Positions 1-10,429 of a DNA stretch of 64,000 bases are shown here, one piece after another. A program made the position numbers and the translations under genes. The notes below the pieces were generated by a model. The model ran no database searches, was not told the DNA's origin, and worked only from the letters and a program-made list of their open reading frames with translations. The first letter of the stretch is position 1; each line of letters starts with the position of its first letter. Source of the stretch: Pterobdella sp. o SKG-2022 (lineage: Eukaryota; Annelida; Clitellata; Hirudinida; Piscicolidae); assembly GCA_964035795.1 (NCBI GenBank), contig OZ038326.1, forward strand, positions 4,152,389 to 4,216,388, written 5' to 3'.

Positions 1-330
1 CTAACACCTTATATTTTAATCAGCCGGCTTATTTATATGACCGTCTTTCCATTAGACTCTCAGGTCTTCCAACTCTGGTTTATGGCTACATCAGCCTGTC
101 TCTTCTAACCCTTTTTTATACCGCTCCTTCTCGCATATCGCCCCTCACTTATGGAACTCTCTTCCACTTAATTTCCGTCTTTCACCTTCTCTTAAAGTTT
201 TTCGCAAGCGTTTAAAGACGCACCTTTATAACCAAATTTCTCTCTCATAGCCCTTCTGATTAGAACAGCGCCTCTGCAGCAAACCTAGTTTGCAAACTGT
301 GCGCCCTACAAATAATAATAATAACAAAAA
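1..330 (+). mobile_element. 3' end of a CR1-like non-LTR retrotransposon, decayed
   Basis: The + strand, read across at least one frameshift, gives the same C-terminal RT-tail motifs as the better copies at 27652-28715 and 36597-36910: QPAYLYD, then HQPVSS, RSFSH, APHLWNSLP, LSPSLKVFRK and LKTHLY. It ends with the same 3' untranslated block (GCGCCTCTG...CTGTGCGC) followed by a short AAT-type tail. It is cut by the window start. It lies downstream of the cofilin exons on the opposite strand, so it probably sits in that gene's next intron. Orientation and family follow from the shared motifs; the copy is older and more diverged than the other two. Confidence 0.75.
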
Positions 331-730
331 TAAAGGAACAATATGTATAAAATTAGTTTAAATTATTAAATTCTAATCAGACTGAATTGTTAATTGAGAA
401 ATATAATATTATTGATATGAGAAAAACCAATAATATAAGAAAAATTTTTCCAAAACATTGAAATTATGATAAGAAAAATATACATAATTTAAAAAATTTT
501 TTAATATTTTTTCTGTTACATATGGATTCATTTAGAGTAATTAAAAGCTAAATATATGCATATAATTCAAACATATAGATATATAAAATGCACATATGTA
601 CAACTCATTATTATAAATGGCTAAGAACAGCTTATAGATGTATAGATATATAAAATTCTTATATCCAGGTTGTTATAGACAACAATTATTTAGTAATGGT
701 CATAAATTTGAATAAAAATTCATTGCTAAC
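331..730. other. AT-rich intron-like stretch
   Basis: No exon-like frame or motif seen. It most likely belongs to the intron 3' of the second visible cofilin exon. Confidence 0.4.
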
Positions 731-1136
731 CAAGCAATAAAGACAAGTTTATTCCTTTTTTGACCATCAGGTAATTCAAATTCTGCATCATATACAGCAT
801 ATCTACATTCTTTTAAATTTTCTGCTTCTTTCAATTCCTCAACTAGATCATCCCAGGTTTTTTCTGACATTTTTAATTGCATTTTAATGAGCTTTTTGAT
901 CTATTAAGCTTTTATAGAGGTTTAATGATTAAAAATGGTATTTGGAAAAAGATCCGAACCTAGATTAACTTTATTTAAAAATTATTGTATAACTCCTTAC
1001 CTAGTGGGCCTATGGTTAAGATTTTAATCTGTTTGAGATCACTGGTCATGGAGTAAACTATATATCGAGAGGTGTGTCTGAGTTTTAACTCGTTGTAAAC
1101 TGAAATGCAGTCTGGCTGAGCTGTTACTCCCGAAGA
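731..1136 (-). CDS. ADF/cofilin actin-depolymerising factor (partial, two exons)
   Basis: Two exons fit together in phase: 1136-1001 (begins SSGVTAQPD after acceptor CAG; ends at strong donor G|GTAAGG) and 863-731 (begins after acceptor GTCAG; ends at TG|GTTAGC, splitting a Trp codon). Joined they give about 90 residues with the ADF-homology pattern: YNELKLRHTSRYIVY, a TWDDLVEEL helix, then ECRYAVYDAEFELPDGQKR and NKLVFIAW. The first visible exon starts exactly where many animal cofilin genes have an intron just after the start Met, so the ATG exon should lie at higher coordinates. The last third (the KMxYASSK-type actin-binding helix region) is not found in 1-730 and is probably outside the window. 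Family known to sever and depolymerise actin filaments in the cytoplasm. Family call strong; splice borders are inference. Confidence 0.8.
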
Positions 1137-1952
1137 CTGGTTTATGTGATTTTACGTTTTAAATTCGAATGTTTTATTTACATGCTATAATTATGATTTT
1201 GATTCTTTGCACTTTAGTTCTTAAAATTTTTTTGAGAAGAAACTCATCTTAAATATCATTATCTTTTAAGATGGCGTTCAATAAGGATTTATCACTTAAA
1301 TATAAACCTTTCATTTGAAACTATTTGAATTATTCCTAAAAGTAATTATATTTTTTTGTCTTCCTATATTTTAAATTTTTAGCTTAGCGCTCTAAACAAT
1401 ATAATGAGCCTTAAAGATAACTTCAAAAAGTTAAAAAATATACATTAAAAATTAAAAATGTTTTTCTCACCATGTTTGATTAAAATTTAATCCGTTCCAA
1501 AAAGTTTAAAAAACACTAATTTTTTGAATTAAGTAAACCAAGAACGAATATTTATTTTGAGAATAATTTACCTGCTTTAGAAACTAAGTAAAAAGTTTTA
1601 AGAAAAGTAAAATTCCAAGCCTAAACTATTAATAGAAAAGATAGTTGCAGCATAGCATCTCCTTATAAGGAAGCTAGCATCCAGCTTTTTGCTGTTCTAA
1701 TGCTTTGTCTATTGTAGGTTACCAAACAAAGCTTTAAGTAAAAGTTACTTTAATTGAAATATTTTAAGAAATTTCGTCAAAAATCATATAAAAAGAAACA
1801 ATAACGAGATTATTTGCAAAGTTGTTAGTTGATACGTGCCGCTTCTTCATTCCATGCAATGAGTCATAATGAACTATTAGACTGAAATGAATCATTAGTC
1901 TTTATAGCGAAATTAGTTGGAAAAGTTTCACTAGTTATCTCTGAAGTTTCAT
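1137..1952. other. Non-coding AT-rich stretch
   Basis: Should contain the first intron and start exon of the cofilin gene (an ATG-only exon cannot be picked out by eye) and the 3' flank of the next gene. Nothing else seen. Confidence 0.4.
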
Positions 1953-3806
1953 TCAAACAACTTTCAAAAAGTTTTCAATTTCTTTGTTGATACTTCCATG
2001 CAAAACTTCATTCAGCGCCTCATCATCTAAGCCATCATCATCGTCATCCAAAACCCCACCCTGTAATTTTTTCAGATCTTTTTCAATTTTTTTATCCAGT
2101 TTCTTAATAATTTCGTTTTTCTCTGCTTTTTTTCTTTCTGCTTTCTCTCGTTTTTTATTTTCTTTTTGTTCATCTTTGTTTTCTGGAGATTCCTTTTTAC
2201 TCTCGTTTGACGCATTTTTATTTTCTGTTGACTGTTCTTTACTTTCGTTAGTTTCTTTCTCATATTTCTTCCGTTCATCTTTAATTTCTTCAGAATTTTT
2301 ATCTTGGGGGAATTTTTAAATAAGCAATATTAATTAAATGTAATCACGTATATTGAATATTTTAAAAAAATATTTGCAAAAATTTTTCAGAAACCATTGT
2401 TTTCTGTGTCTTCTATCTCTTCTGGTTCTTCTTCTTCTTTGTTCTCCTCTTCTTCTTTTTTAGCATTTTCTTCTTTTTCATTTTCCTTTTTCTCTTCATT
2501 GGCTTCTTTTTTCTGGTTTTTTTCATCTTCTTCCTCTTCATTCATTTTCTCATCTCCTTTTTCTATTTTATTTATTTTTTCATCTTCGAGTTTTTCTTTT
2601 TCTATTTCCTCTTCTTTTGCTTTTGATTCATTCTTATTTTCATCGATAATGTATTTTTTCTCTTCAGCATCATTCTTTTCCAGATCAACAACAGGACTCT
2701 TTTCTAATTCTTCTTGTTGCTCGTCTACAGTTTCCTGAATTCATAAACAAATTCTCTTTTCAATACAAACCCAGAACAACTTTAAAAAAACAATCTTAAA
2801 AAATTTATACAACCCTAATTACTTTTTTAAAAAATTACCAAAAGCATCCACAACCACCACCATCAAATGAAAACCCCCAACCTCAGGATGCAGACTCCTA
2901 TAATAGAGAATCTTTTGAGACATGTTCTTGCCATCATTTAGGTACCAGTAGTTGATGGACGGGGGTATCTTTTTGTTGTAGTTTCCCATGTAGATTTCAC
3001 AACCTGCATCGTCTAACACTGGCTTTCTCTCCTTTGCGTCTTTTTCATCTTTAAAAGACAGTTTTTCAAATATAATGAAATACATTAATAAATTAAATTT
3101 TATTTAAAAAAAACCAGTAACTGAAAATTTTTTAATTCATAATAAACGAATGTTAAAACTCGTTGAAATTTCCATATTCTTAATGCACAAAATATAAGCT
3201 TTCAAAATTGAATATTTTTATGCTTGAGAATCCATAATAAAAGTCATAAAAAGAAAAAGATACAACAGTGGTCGATGGATTGACTGAACGTTGAGGTGGG
3301 TGAGGTGCACCAGGCACTTTTTGGATCAACTTCCGGCTAGTGATAAGTTTAAAAATAAACTTCATTCCAAGCAATACTTCAAATGCAGCAGGTAAGCGGT
3401 AAATGGAATGTATACAGTACTATTTAGAGCGTATACAGTACTATATAAATAGTACTATATAGATCATAAACATCATAGGATATCTACATTCTTAAGTTTC
3501 CAAACCTTGTACTTGTCGATAATCTCCATTAAATGTTCCTTTCGTTTTATGTACAAGTACCTTGCTTTTAATCTGTTGATCTCTTCAGTATCCATGCGGC
3601 TTACAACCTGATATCTTACAAGGGGAATTTATTATTGAATTTGCTCTATATTTTATCTATCAATTAAAATATTGCTAATGGTTGAAAAATTAATTAATAA
3701 ATTAAATTTTTATTTCGTTAATTAATATAAAATGTGTTGATTTAAACCTTGTTTTGGGGTTTTTGAGTTTGGCCACAGTATCTCTAGCCTTTGTTACTAT
3801 CTCCAT
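1953..3806 (-). CDS. Unrecognised protein with Lys/Glu-rich, acidic C-terminal region (six exons)
   Basis: Exon model on the minus strand: 3806-3748, 3599-3488, 3336-3267, 3048-about 2839, about 2734/2724-2395 and 2302-1953. Phases agree at every join except the fourth, where two solutions remain: donor G|GTAATT at 2838 with acceptor TAG before 2724, or donor GAG|GTTGGG near 2881 with acceptor CAG before 2734. The product is about 375 residues. It starts MEIVTKARDTVAKLKNPKT, has a basic helical stretch (RLKARYLYIKRKEHLMEII), a short beta-rich middle (GCEIYMGNYNKK, NYWYLNDGKN, GGFHLMVVVVDAF), then about 225 residues dominated by Glu, Lys, Asn and Asp that should form coiled coil or be disordered, including a run of five Asp, ending FLKVV. 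I do not recognise the family; such tails are common in axonemal and cytoskeletal proteins, but that is only a hint. The start Met could be internal if exons upstream (4440-6268) belong to the same gene. Confidence 0.6.
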
Positions 3807-5070
3807 TTTGTTAATGATGAGAAACAGTTTCCAATTTGAATGAATTTTTTTTGATCTTTGCAACTCAACAACCTGGAACTACGCCTGTTTCTTATTGAAT
3901 TTATATACTCGAAGCTTCTTCAGTGGGACTGAATCGATTATTATTTTTGAATTTTTTTTTCGTTCGCTCGGGTTTAGTTGTTATATTTTGCTTGAAAATG
4001 TGCAAAAAAAAAAGAACTTTTGGAAGTTTATTTTTTTGAATAATAAAAATTTAATCAAGTTATTTCAAGTTCTGGGTAACAATTAAAATTAATATTTATT
4101 TTTCGTTTTTACTTCAATCGATATAACTATAGCAACGAACAATACTGTGTTGAGGACATTCGAAAGACTATCTGTGAAACAAATTCAAATTTTTAACATT
4201 TCTAGTGAATCATTGTATATAGCAGACAACATTTTATGACTTTCGTAAAGCTGAAATATCTGATGTGAAATAATTGTTTAAGTAGACTTTCTTTAATACT
4301 CAATAAGATTACAATGTATCATATTTTTTAAAATTCTATATGAGATTGTTTAGAATACATTTTCAAGACAACGAATCCACAAGTTGTACAATTTACATAT
4401 GGGAGATCTATTTATATAATTTTAAACACAACCAGGATAATTGAAATCAGTGAAGCGAGGAAAGATCCTTCAAAACTGTATTTTACATGCACCAAGCTTT
4501 CCTTAGGTGAATTTATCAAGTGACGTACGAAATAATGTATGCCAGCCTACGTAAAGATTCATACAAGCAAAAGAAAATTTTCATTGTTTTACTATAAACA
4601 CAAGCTTTAAAAACAAAAATATTTGAAATTATTATATATTCTTAGTATGCTATTTTGCTGAAACTATTTTTAAAATTTGCCATCTGGAAGATCGAAAAGC
4701 TCAGTAATAGAAGCTTGTAGGACTGTAGGCATTTGTTGATAATAATAATAATAGACATTAACTGATGATATTTGAATAAAGATAACAATTTATAGTGAAG
4801 TATTTCAACTTTCGAATAATCAAGAAATGAAAAATTTCTTACTATTTTATGAAAAACAGGTTTTGTTCCCTTTTTGATTGATATTATTCTATAAAATAAT
4901 TGCTAATTAAACAGTAAGTTTTTTATATTGAATATTATCTATTAAAACTAATAAAACATGCACCCAGCTTCGTAACATAATATATGATTACTATTAAACT
5001 ACTAAAACATGCACATAGTTTGCTATACTACATACTCTCACTTATATAAGCAATAAAACACAAACCAGGA
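3807..5070. other. Intergenic or intronic stretch with two possible minus-strand exons
   Basis: Mostly AT-rich. Two short minus-strand frames look coding and could be exons of the 1953-3806 gene or of the ORFs upstream: about 4742-4685 (VLQASITELFDLPDG, after acceptor CCTACAG) and about 4510-4440 (ESLVHVKYSFEGSFLASL, after acceptor CCTAAG). No full in-phase chain could be built. Confidence 0.3.
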
Positions 5071-5446
5071 TCAAGGGTCGCTACAAGAAGGACAACAGGG
5101 ATCACAAAAGGAAGGGCAACAGCGGTCGCACCAGGAGGGGCTGCAGGAAGGACTGCAGCCGTCATGACCACAACAGCTGCAAGGCCCACAACCCAGTCTT
5201 GGTCTTCTATCCAGCTTGTCCATTCTCCCTACCACCAGCTTTTTATGGTGTTTTCCTTCGTTGATGCTACGTATGAACTGCCCTTTCGTCGTCTGGTTTA
5301 GTTTCACTTCAGGCACTTCTATTAAAGCTCCCGTGACGAAACAGTTGTATGACATTAACAATTTCACCTGGAGTCTGAAAAAGTTATCGTATGGAAAACA
5401 TAGACACAAGTTCTCGTCCTCCCACACGCTTTTTGATTTTTTTTTT
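5071..5446 (-). CDS. Putative exon or small gene ending in a Cys-rich CCPS repeat tail
   Basis: Open minus-strand frame from an acceptor (CTTCAG at 5447-5452) to a TGA at 5071-5073, about 124 residues. The first about 75 residues look like a beta-rich folded piece (ENLCLCFPYDNFFRLQVKLL, GALIEVPEVKLNQTTKGQF). The last about 41 residues hold 13 cysteines, arranged as repeats of the type CCPSxC, CDPCCPSC. If the acceptor is used, the frame needs two bases from the preceding exon. Donor-like GTGGTAGGG near 5225 could remove the Cys-rich part, so the tail might be intronic. Family not recognised. It may belong to one gene with the 6014-6268 and 1953-3806 exons. Confidence 0.35.
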
Positions 5447-6013
5447 CTGAAGAAATTTATGTTTGGGGTAAGGTATTAATTTTTGATTTAGTTCGATACA
5501 TAAGATTAATGAATACACAAGTTTCAAAATAAAGTTTTACATTTCAAAAATTATAGTTTCCTAAAATAATTTTTTTTTGTAAAAATCCTCATTATGGATG
5601 ATCATAACGGAAAAATGAGTGTTGATATTGCAACACAGGTTTTTGAGTTGGTTTTTATGCTTTAAAATGTTTTTATTCGACTAAAACATTTTACTTGTCT
5701 CTCATTGTTAATTTTGAAAATTTGTCTTTTTTCTTTTTTGTTTGGTTTTTAGAAATTTACGTCAATTTAAAAACGTTTAAAAACGAACTTCTTAGGAATA
5801 AAATAATATTAGCACATTTAAAAAGCAAAAAAAAGAGAATTTCAGTATATTTAATTTCAAGTTATCAATTTTTGTTATGCTGTTTCAAGTTCGATGGAAA
5901 GAAAATCACATGGGAATCATCATTATAAAAGTTTCAATCCGTTTCTTTTTCTTCGAAATAAGTCTGATGAAAATTTTTAATTAAATTCTCCTATTAGCTT
6001 TTTCAACGCTCAG

Positions 6014-6268
6014 TTAGAGGCACTGGTTTTGCAAAGACATAAGATTCATCCTCTTCTTGATATCAGCCCCCGAAGACTCTCGTACCTGAACTTTAACCAC
6101 TTCAGCAATTGCGCAGTTGAGGTCGATGTCTAGTGTGAATTGTAGGTTAACATTTAAAACGTGGTAACAGCAGTCGTCTTTAAACTTGAAGTATGTGTTT
6201 TGTTTGTTGCCTCTTTTTTCGGGCTTGTCTCTTGTTTTTGGCTTTTTTCCTCCTTTTCCCATTTCCAT
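6014..6268 (-). CDS. Putative first exon or small ORF, basic N-terminus
   Basis: Minus-strand ORF of 84 residues beginning MEMGKGGKKPKTRDKPEKRG, followed by a beta-like stretch (YHVLNVNLQFTLDIDLNCAI). A strong donor CAG|GTACGAGAG at 6086/6085 suggests that only the first 61 codons (6268-6086) are an exon; read through, the frame ends at TAA at 6014. Phase 0 at that donor does not match the phase needed by the exon at 5446, so another exon would be required between them. Function unknown. Confidence 0.35.
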   Translation of the reverse strand: MEMGKGGKKPKTRDKPEKRGNKQNTYFKFKDDCCYHVLNVNLQFTLDIDLNCAIAEVVKVQVRESSGADIKKRMNLMSLQNQCL

Positions 6269-6862
6269 TAGTTTTTTAGGTTTAATTATTTCATCATTTT
6301 TTTAATAAATTTATTTTTGTTTAAATGTTCACTTTTTTTGAATGACGTTAGAAATTTATTTAGCGTTTGTGAAATTTGCAAACCAAATAATGTTTAACAA
6401 AAAAAATTAATTCCTTTAAGACAAAGTTATAACTAAAAAAATCTTCAAACACTAAATAGTTTGTTTGAAAATTGAGCTAGCAAAACGGAAGAGTAAGGAA
6501 ACAAAAGTTAACCTATTTTTCTGTGTTCAGATCAGTTAAGAGAAAATTTAATAAGTTAAAATTTGACAAGTAGATTAGACTTCACTAAAAATTGTTTTAA
6601 AAATTTCAGTTCAAACCCTTGGTTGATTAAAAATATTCAGAATATTATTTGAATAAGTTTAATCATACAGTGCAAACAAAACAATGATTAGATATTTTTT
6701 GTAGTTTTTGATTAATTTAAAACATCATGTTTTAAATTCAAGTATTTAATAAGAAACAATAGAAAAGTTTCATTTGGTTCAAAAACTTCAGTTTCATATT
6801 AGCCCATCTCTATGGCATCTTCTGCAATGATACCACTCGAAGTTATCAATATAGTGTAATTC
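6269..6862. other. AT-rich intergenic spacer
   Basis: Between the divergent minus-strand ORF and the MITE-like element upstream of the desaturase. No coding signal seen. Confidence 0.4.
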
Positions 6863-7089
6863 TTCTGTCGCAGCAAAACCAAAACACACATAGCGACAAG
6901 CTCACAAAAATGCTTTGATTGGTTGAATATCCATAAAAAAATGTGAAAAAATCATTATTTATTTAAATAATAATGTTTATAAACTAATAATTTTTTATGA
7001 ATTTTTTATTCATTTTGTAACTGTTCGTCAACTAATCAAATATTTTATTGTAAGTTGTCGCTGTTTGTTTTATTACTGCTGCGACAGAA
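6863..7089. mobile_element. MITE-like element with long terminal inverted repeats
   Basis: The sequence TTCTGTCGCAGCA at 6863 is matched in reverse complement by TGCTGCGACAGAA ending at 7089. The inverted match continues inward for about 65 bases at roughly three-quarters identity (arms about 6863-6931 and 7021-7089), including AGCGACAA and TTTGATTRGTTGA. The about 90-base centre is pure AT-rich filler with no ORF. Size (227 bp), long terminal inverted repeats and lack of coding fit a non-autonomous DNA transposon. No target duplication could be fixed because the flanks are A/T runs. It ends 86 bases before the desaturase start codon. Confidence 0.6.
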
Positions 7090-7175
7090 AAAATATACGA
7101 TATTGAGCACTCCATTCGAACTATTAAAGTTCTCTGCATCCGTAACTTCTACGGAAACATTCATTAAAGTGCAAA

Positions 7176-8609
7176 ATGGTTGTTGCTGAAAGTTACAAAA
7201 TTGCTTTAGGGCTAACTACTCTTTCTAAAAATATTTCAAAACTACTATATCAATATTTTTCAAAAAAATCTTTTGGGCCTCCAATAGGTATCAATTTGGA
7301 TCGTGGTTTACCAAAAAATCTACCTTCAATTATTGATATTAAAAGAACTATTCCTCAAAGATGCTTTCAGCCAAAAGTTTCTACATCAATGTTTTATGCC
7401 ACCAAAGACCTTTTTATGGCAATAACTTGCTTTTTGTTTTTCTTCATCATAATTAGGTCCATTGATAACTTATATTTCAAGTTGCCTTTTGTTGTTGTTT
7501 ACTGGGCAATTCAAGGAACTATTTTTACAGCCATTTTTGTTGTAGGTCATGATTGTGGCCATGGTTCATTTTCGAATCATTCCCTCTTGAATGATGTTGT
7601 TGGATCAATACTGCATTCATTCTTAATGGCACCTTATTTCATGTGGAAGTTGACCCATCGTCATCATCACAAGAACACAAGCAACCTGGAGAAGGATGAA
7701 GTCTTCTACCCAGTTCGCAAATCTGCTCCAGGTTCAAGAAATCGTGCAGTGCCAGGCTTTGGTCTAGGAACAGGCTGGTATGGTTATCTGTTGTTTGGTT
7801 ATGGTCCCAGACCTATAAACCACTTCAACATAACCAACCCTTTGTTCAATGGTCATTTCTTAGGATGTTCACTTTCACTCATTAGCATGACTTTTATGTC
7901 TTTGTTGCTCTACAAATTCTATTGTTTATTCGGTCTTATGAACTTGTTTGTTTTTTATTTCATCCCAGATTTTGTTTTTGGAAGTTACTGTGTAATAATC
8001 ACTTTCCTCCAACACACTGAACTCAACCTTCCATGGTTTGCTGATGATAATTGGAATTTTGTGAAAGGACAATTATCTTCGGTTGACCGGCACTATGGAT
8101 CTGTTCATAACATCATTCATAATATCGGCACACATCAGGTTCAATGACAGTATTAATTATATTATAATAGTTATTTCAGTCAAAATGAATCTTCATACTC
8201 AAACGTTGATACCTTTAATAGAGTAAAATTTGTACCAATAATTAAATAGGTAGATACCACACTTAAAGCTGACTTAATTCCCCTTATACCCAGTTATTCT
8301 GTTTTTTTTAAAAATCTTGTTAGATTATACTGCTGTACATGTCCCAATAACTGGGGTTTTACATTATGCCCAAAACTATAATCATCAATAAATTAACTGA
8401 ACCTACAGATCCACCACTTGTTCCCCAAGATACCACACTACCATTTAGAAGAGGCCACTGAGCATTTCAGGAATAATTTCCCAGACTTGGTGAAAGTTTG
8501 CCATGAACCCATCATCTTGAGCTTCTTCAGGATGTTTAAGGTTTATGATAAACAGTCAGTGGTTGATGATAATGCTCAAGTGTTCTGTTATCAGCCACAA
8601 AATGATTAG
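7176..8609 (+). CDS. Methyl-end fatty acid desaturase (omega-3/omega-6 type), complete
   Basis: Two exons, 7176-8138 and 8409-8609, joined CAG|GTTCAA to CTACAG|ATC in phase 0, give 387 residues, the usual length for this family. All three histidine boxes of the membrane di-iron desaturases are present: HDCGH (125-129), HRHHH (161-165) and HQIHH (320-324), the last split by the intron. Further family marks are GHDCGHGSFS, FLQHTE, SSVDRHYG and HHLFPKIPHYHLEEAT. Four hydrophobic segments lie around 80-125 and 230-280, as expected for an ER membrane enzyme. There is no fused cytochrome b5 domain, which separates it from front-end desaturases. These enzymes insert a double bond toward the methyl end of C18-C20 acyl chains. 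The IHHLFPKIPHYH box resembles omega-3 more than delta-12 enzymes, but regioselectivity cannot be read from the sequence. The start Met fits family length. Confidence 0.93.
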
Positions 8610-10269
8610 CTTGAAGTTAGCATGCATTAGTTACATGAAACAAGTTTTTTTTATTATAAATAGATATTTTTTCTTTCTTCATTCAAATCATAATTAGATG
8701 TTGCGAAACTATTTTGTTAAAATATTTGAGGTTATGAGAATTTTCGTTTAACATAATTTATATGAAATCAGTATTATTGATATTCACAGGAATAATCTTT
8801 ATTGAAAGTGTCTATTATGTTTTTCAGGGTAAAGGATATTTTTGTTGTGAGTATTAAGCGTTTCACACGAGGAAAAGGTTTTATGATCAGAAAGTTCATG
8901 ATTTTAAAATTATTTAATATTTGTTTCCAAAAAATTTATTTAAAGAATTGTTGTTTTGCAAGAGCTCGAGTTAACTATAATCATGATAATTTGGTTTATA
9001 ATCGGATTATACTTTAAACTTTTTGCTTAATCTTCATACATTTACATTCGAAAAATTTTTGCCCTTTAATCCAGTTTACTTTCAAAGAACTTCAAATATA
9101 CTTATTAGTGGTGTGAGCGTTTTTTGCGTGCGTTTCTCTTGTGTTGACGTAAAAAGAATTTAAAATGGCAAGGTTTTGTTTGAAACAAAGCTTTCATTAC
9201 AAAAGATTTTCAATTCTCCTGCTTTAAAGGCATTGTCGTGAAAATAATAAAAATCATTTAAAGAAAAATTCAGTTTAGTGTCCCAAGTCTATTGAATTTT
9301 ATTTTAAAAACCTGAAAAACTGCAATTTTTTAAAATAATGCATAACATCTTTTTTAAAAATGTGACACTTAAATATTAGATTTTATAAATACTTGGTATT
9401 AATCGTTGAAACGAGTTTTTACAATCATTTTACCGATAATATTTGCAACAGATTAAGGTAAAAGCATTAAAATTCTCAAAGATAAACTTTCATAGAAAGA
9501 CTGTAAAATCTCTAAAAAGGGGGTTAATTATCTTGAAGTTCTGAACTTACACAATAATTTTGATATTCAAAAAAAAATTCAATGAAATGATAAGAAAGAA
9601 AGCTAAAAAAAGGAATTTTAAATAAAAAAAAATTTTATTAAAATATTTAAAAGAAATTTAATGGACTGTAAACTTCAAAACTAGGCAGTTTTTACATATG
9701 ATACTTCGTTAAGAGTTAATATCGATAAGAGGATTAATAGCATAAAACATTCAAAATACCTATTTAAAACATTAAAATAAATAAAAATTGTATTAAATCG
9801 ATTAAAAATTTATTGAATAGTCGAAAACATTAGAAAGATTTTTTTACCAGAAAAAAATCTTTGAATAGAAATATACAATGAAGCACTAAGGAAGAATAAA
9901 ACGATGAAAATTATTCTACAAATGATGTGGTAAAAAACATCACAAAAGCTTATTACAGAGATTCAAGATTTCAGTGAAGAAACTCTGAGATGATTTACAT
10001 AGTGTTCAAATACAAGCTGTTCAACATCCACTTTCCATCGACTTGAGTTGGTTGATACCGCATGAGTTTACATCTTAGCGTTGGGTAGTAGAAGCAGACT
10101 TTGAAAAAATGAAGCTCACTTGGGGCATTTCACCAAACTGACTCAAAACAAGAAGGCGTTGAGACTTTTTGTTGCTGTCCTACAGGCAAACCGAACTCAA
10201 TTATGATAATAATGAGTTTACATCAGGACTAATTAATACAATATAATAATCTTCTTTAGCCAAAGTAAA
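8610..10269. other. Gene-poor AT-rich region
   Basis: 3' flank of the desaturase and AT-rich DNA. A slightly less AT-rich patch at 10010-10200 shows no readable domain and may be a decayed repeat. Confidence 0.4.
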
Positions 10270-10429
10270 TACTAAAAATTATTTGAAGACTAAAGGTAAT
10301 TTTATGAAGTACAAAGCTTTTCGTTAGCAAAGTAACATCATCCTAATAATAATAATGATAAGGTTACTTTGTTAACGAAAAGCTTTGTACTTCATAAAAT
10401 TACCTTTAGTCTTCAAATAATTTTCAGTA
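10270..10429. repeat. Near-perfect inverted repeat (67-base arms, 26-base loop)
   Basis: Arm 10270-10336 and arm 10363-10429 are reverse complements with only two differences by eye, one of which would be a G-U pair in RNA. The loop (10337-10362) is an AAT-type run. Neither arm has an ORF. It could be a foldback element, a source of a long hairpin RNA, or the product of a recent local inverted duplication or an assembly palindrome. Its length and near-perfect pairing are longer than a usual animal pre-miRNA. Confidence 0.9.

Noticed and set aside
1984..2738. Plus-strand Ser/Phe-rich ORFs at 1984-2319 and 2397-2738
   Set aside because: They are the mirror of the Lys/Glu-rich minus-strand exons (GAA/AAA codons read as TTC/TTT). 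The minus frame has matching splice sites and phase.
10270..10429. Pre-microRNA
   Set aside because: Arms are too long and too well paired for a typical animal pre-miRNA; kept as a hairpin of unknown role.
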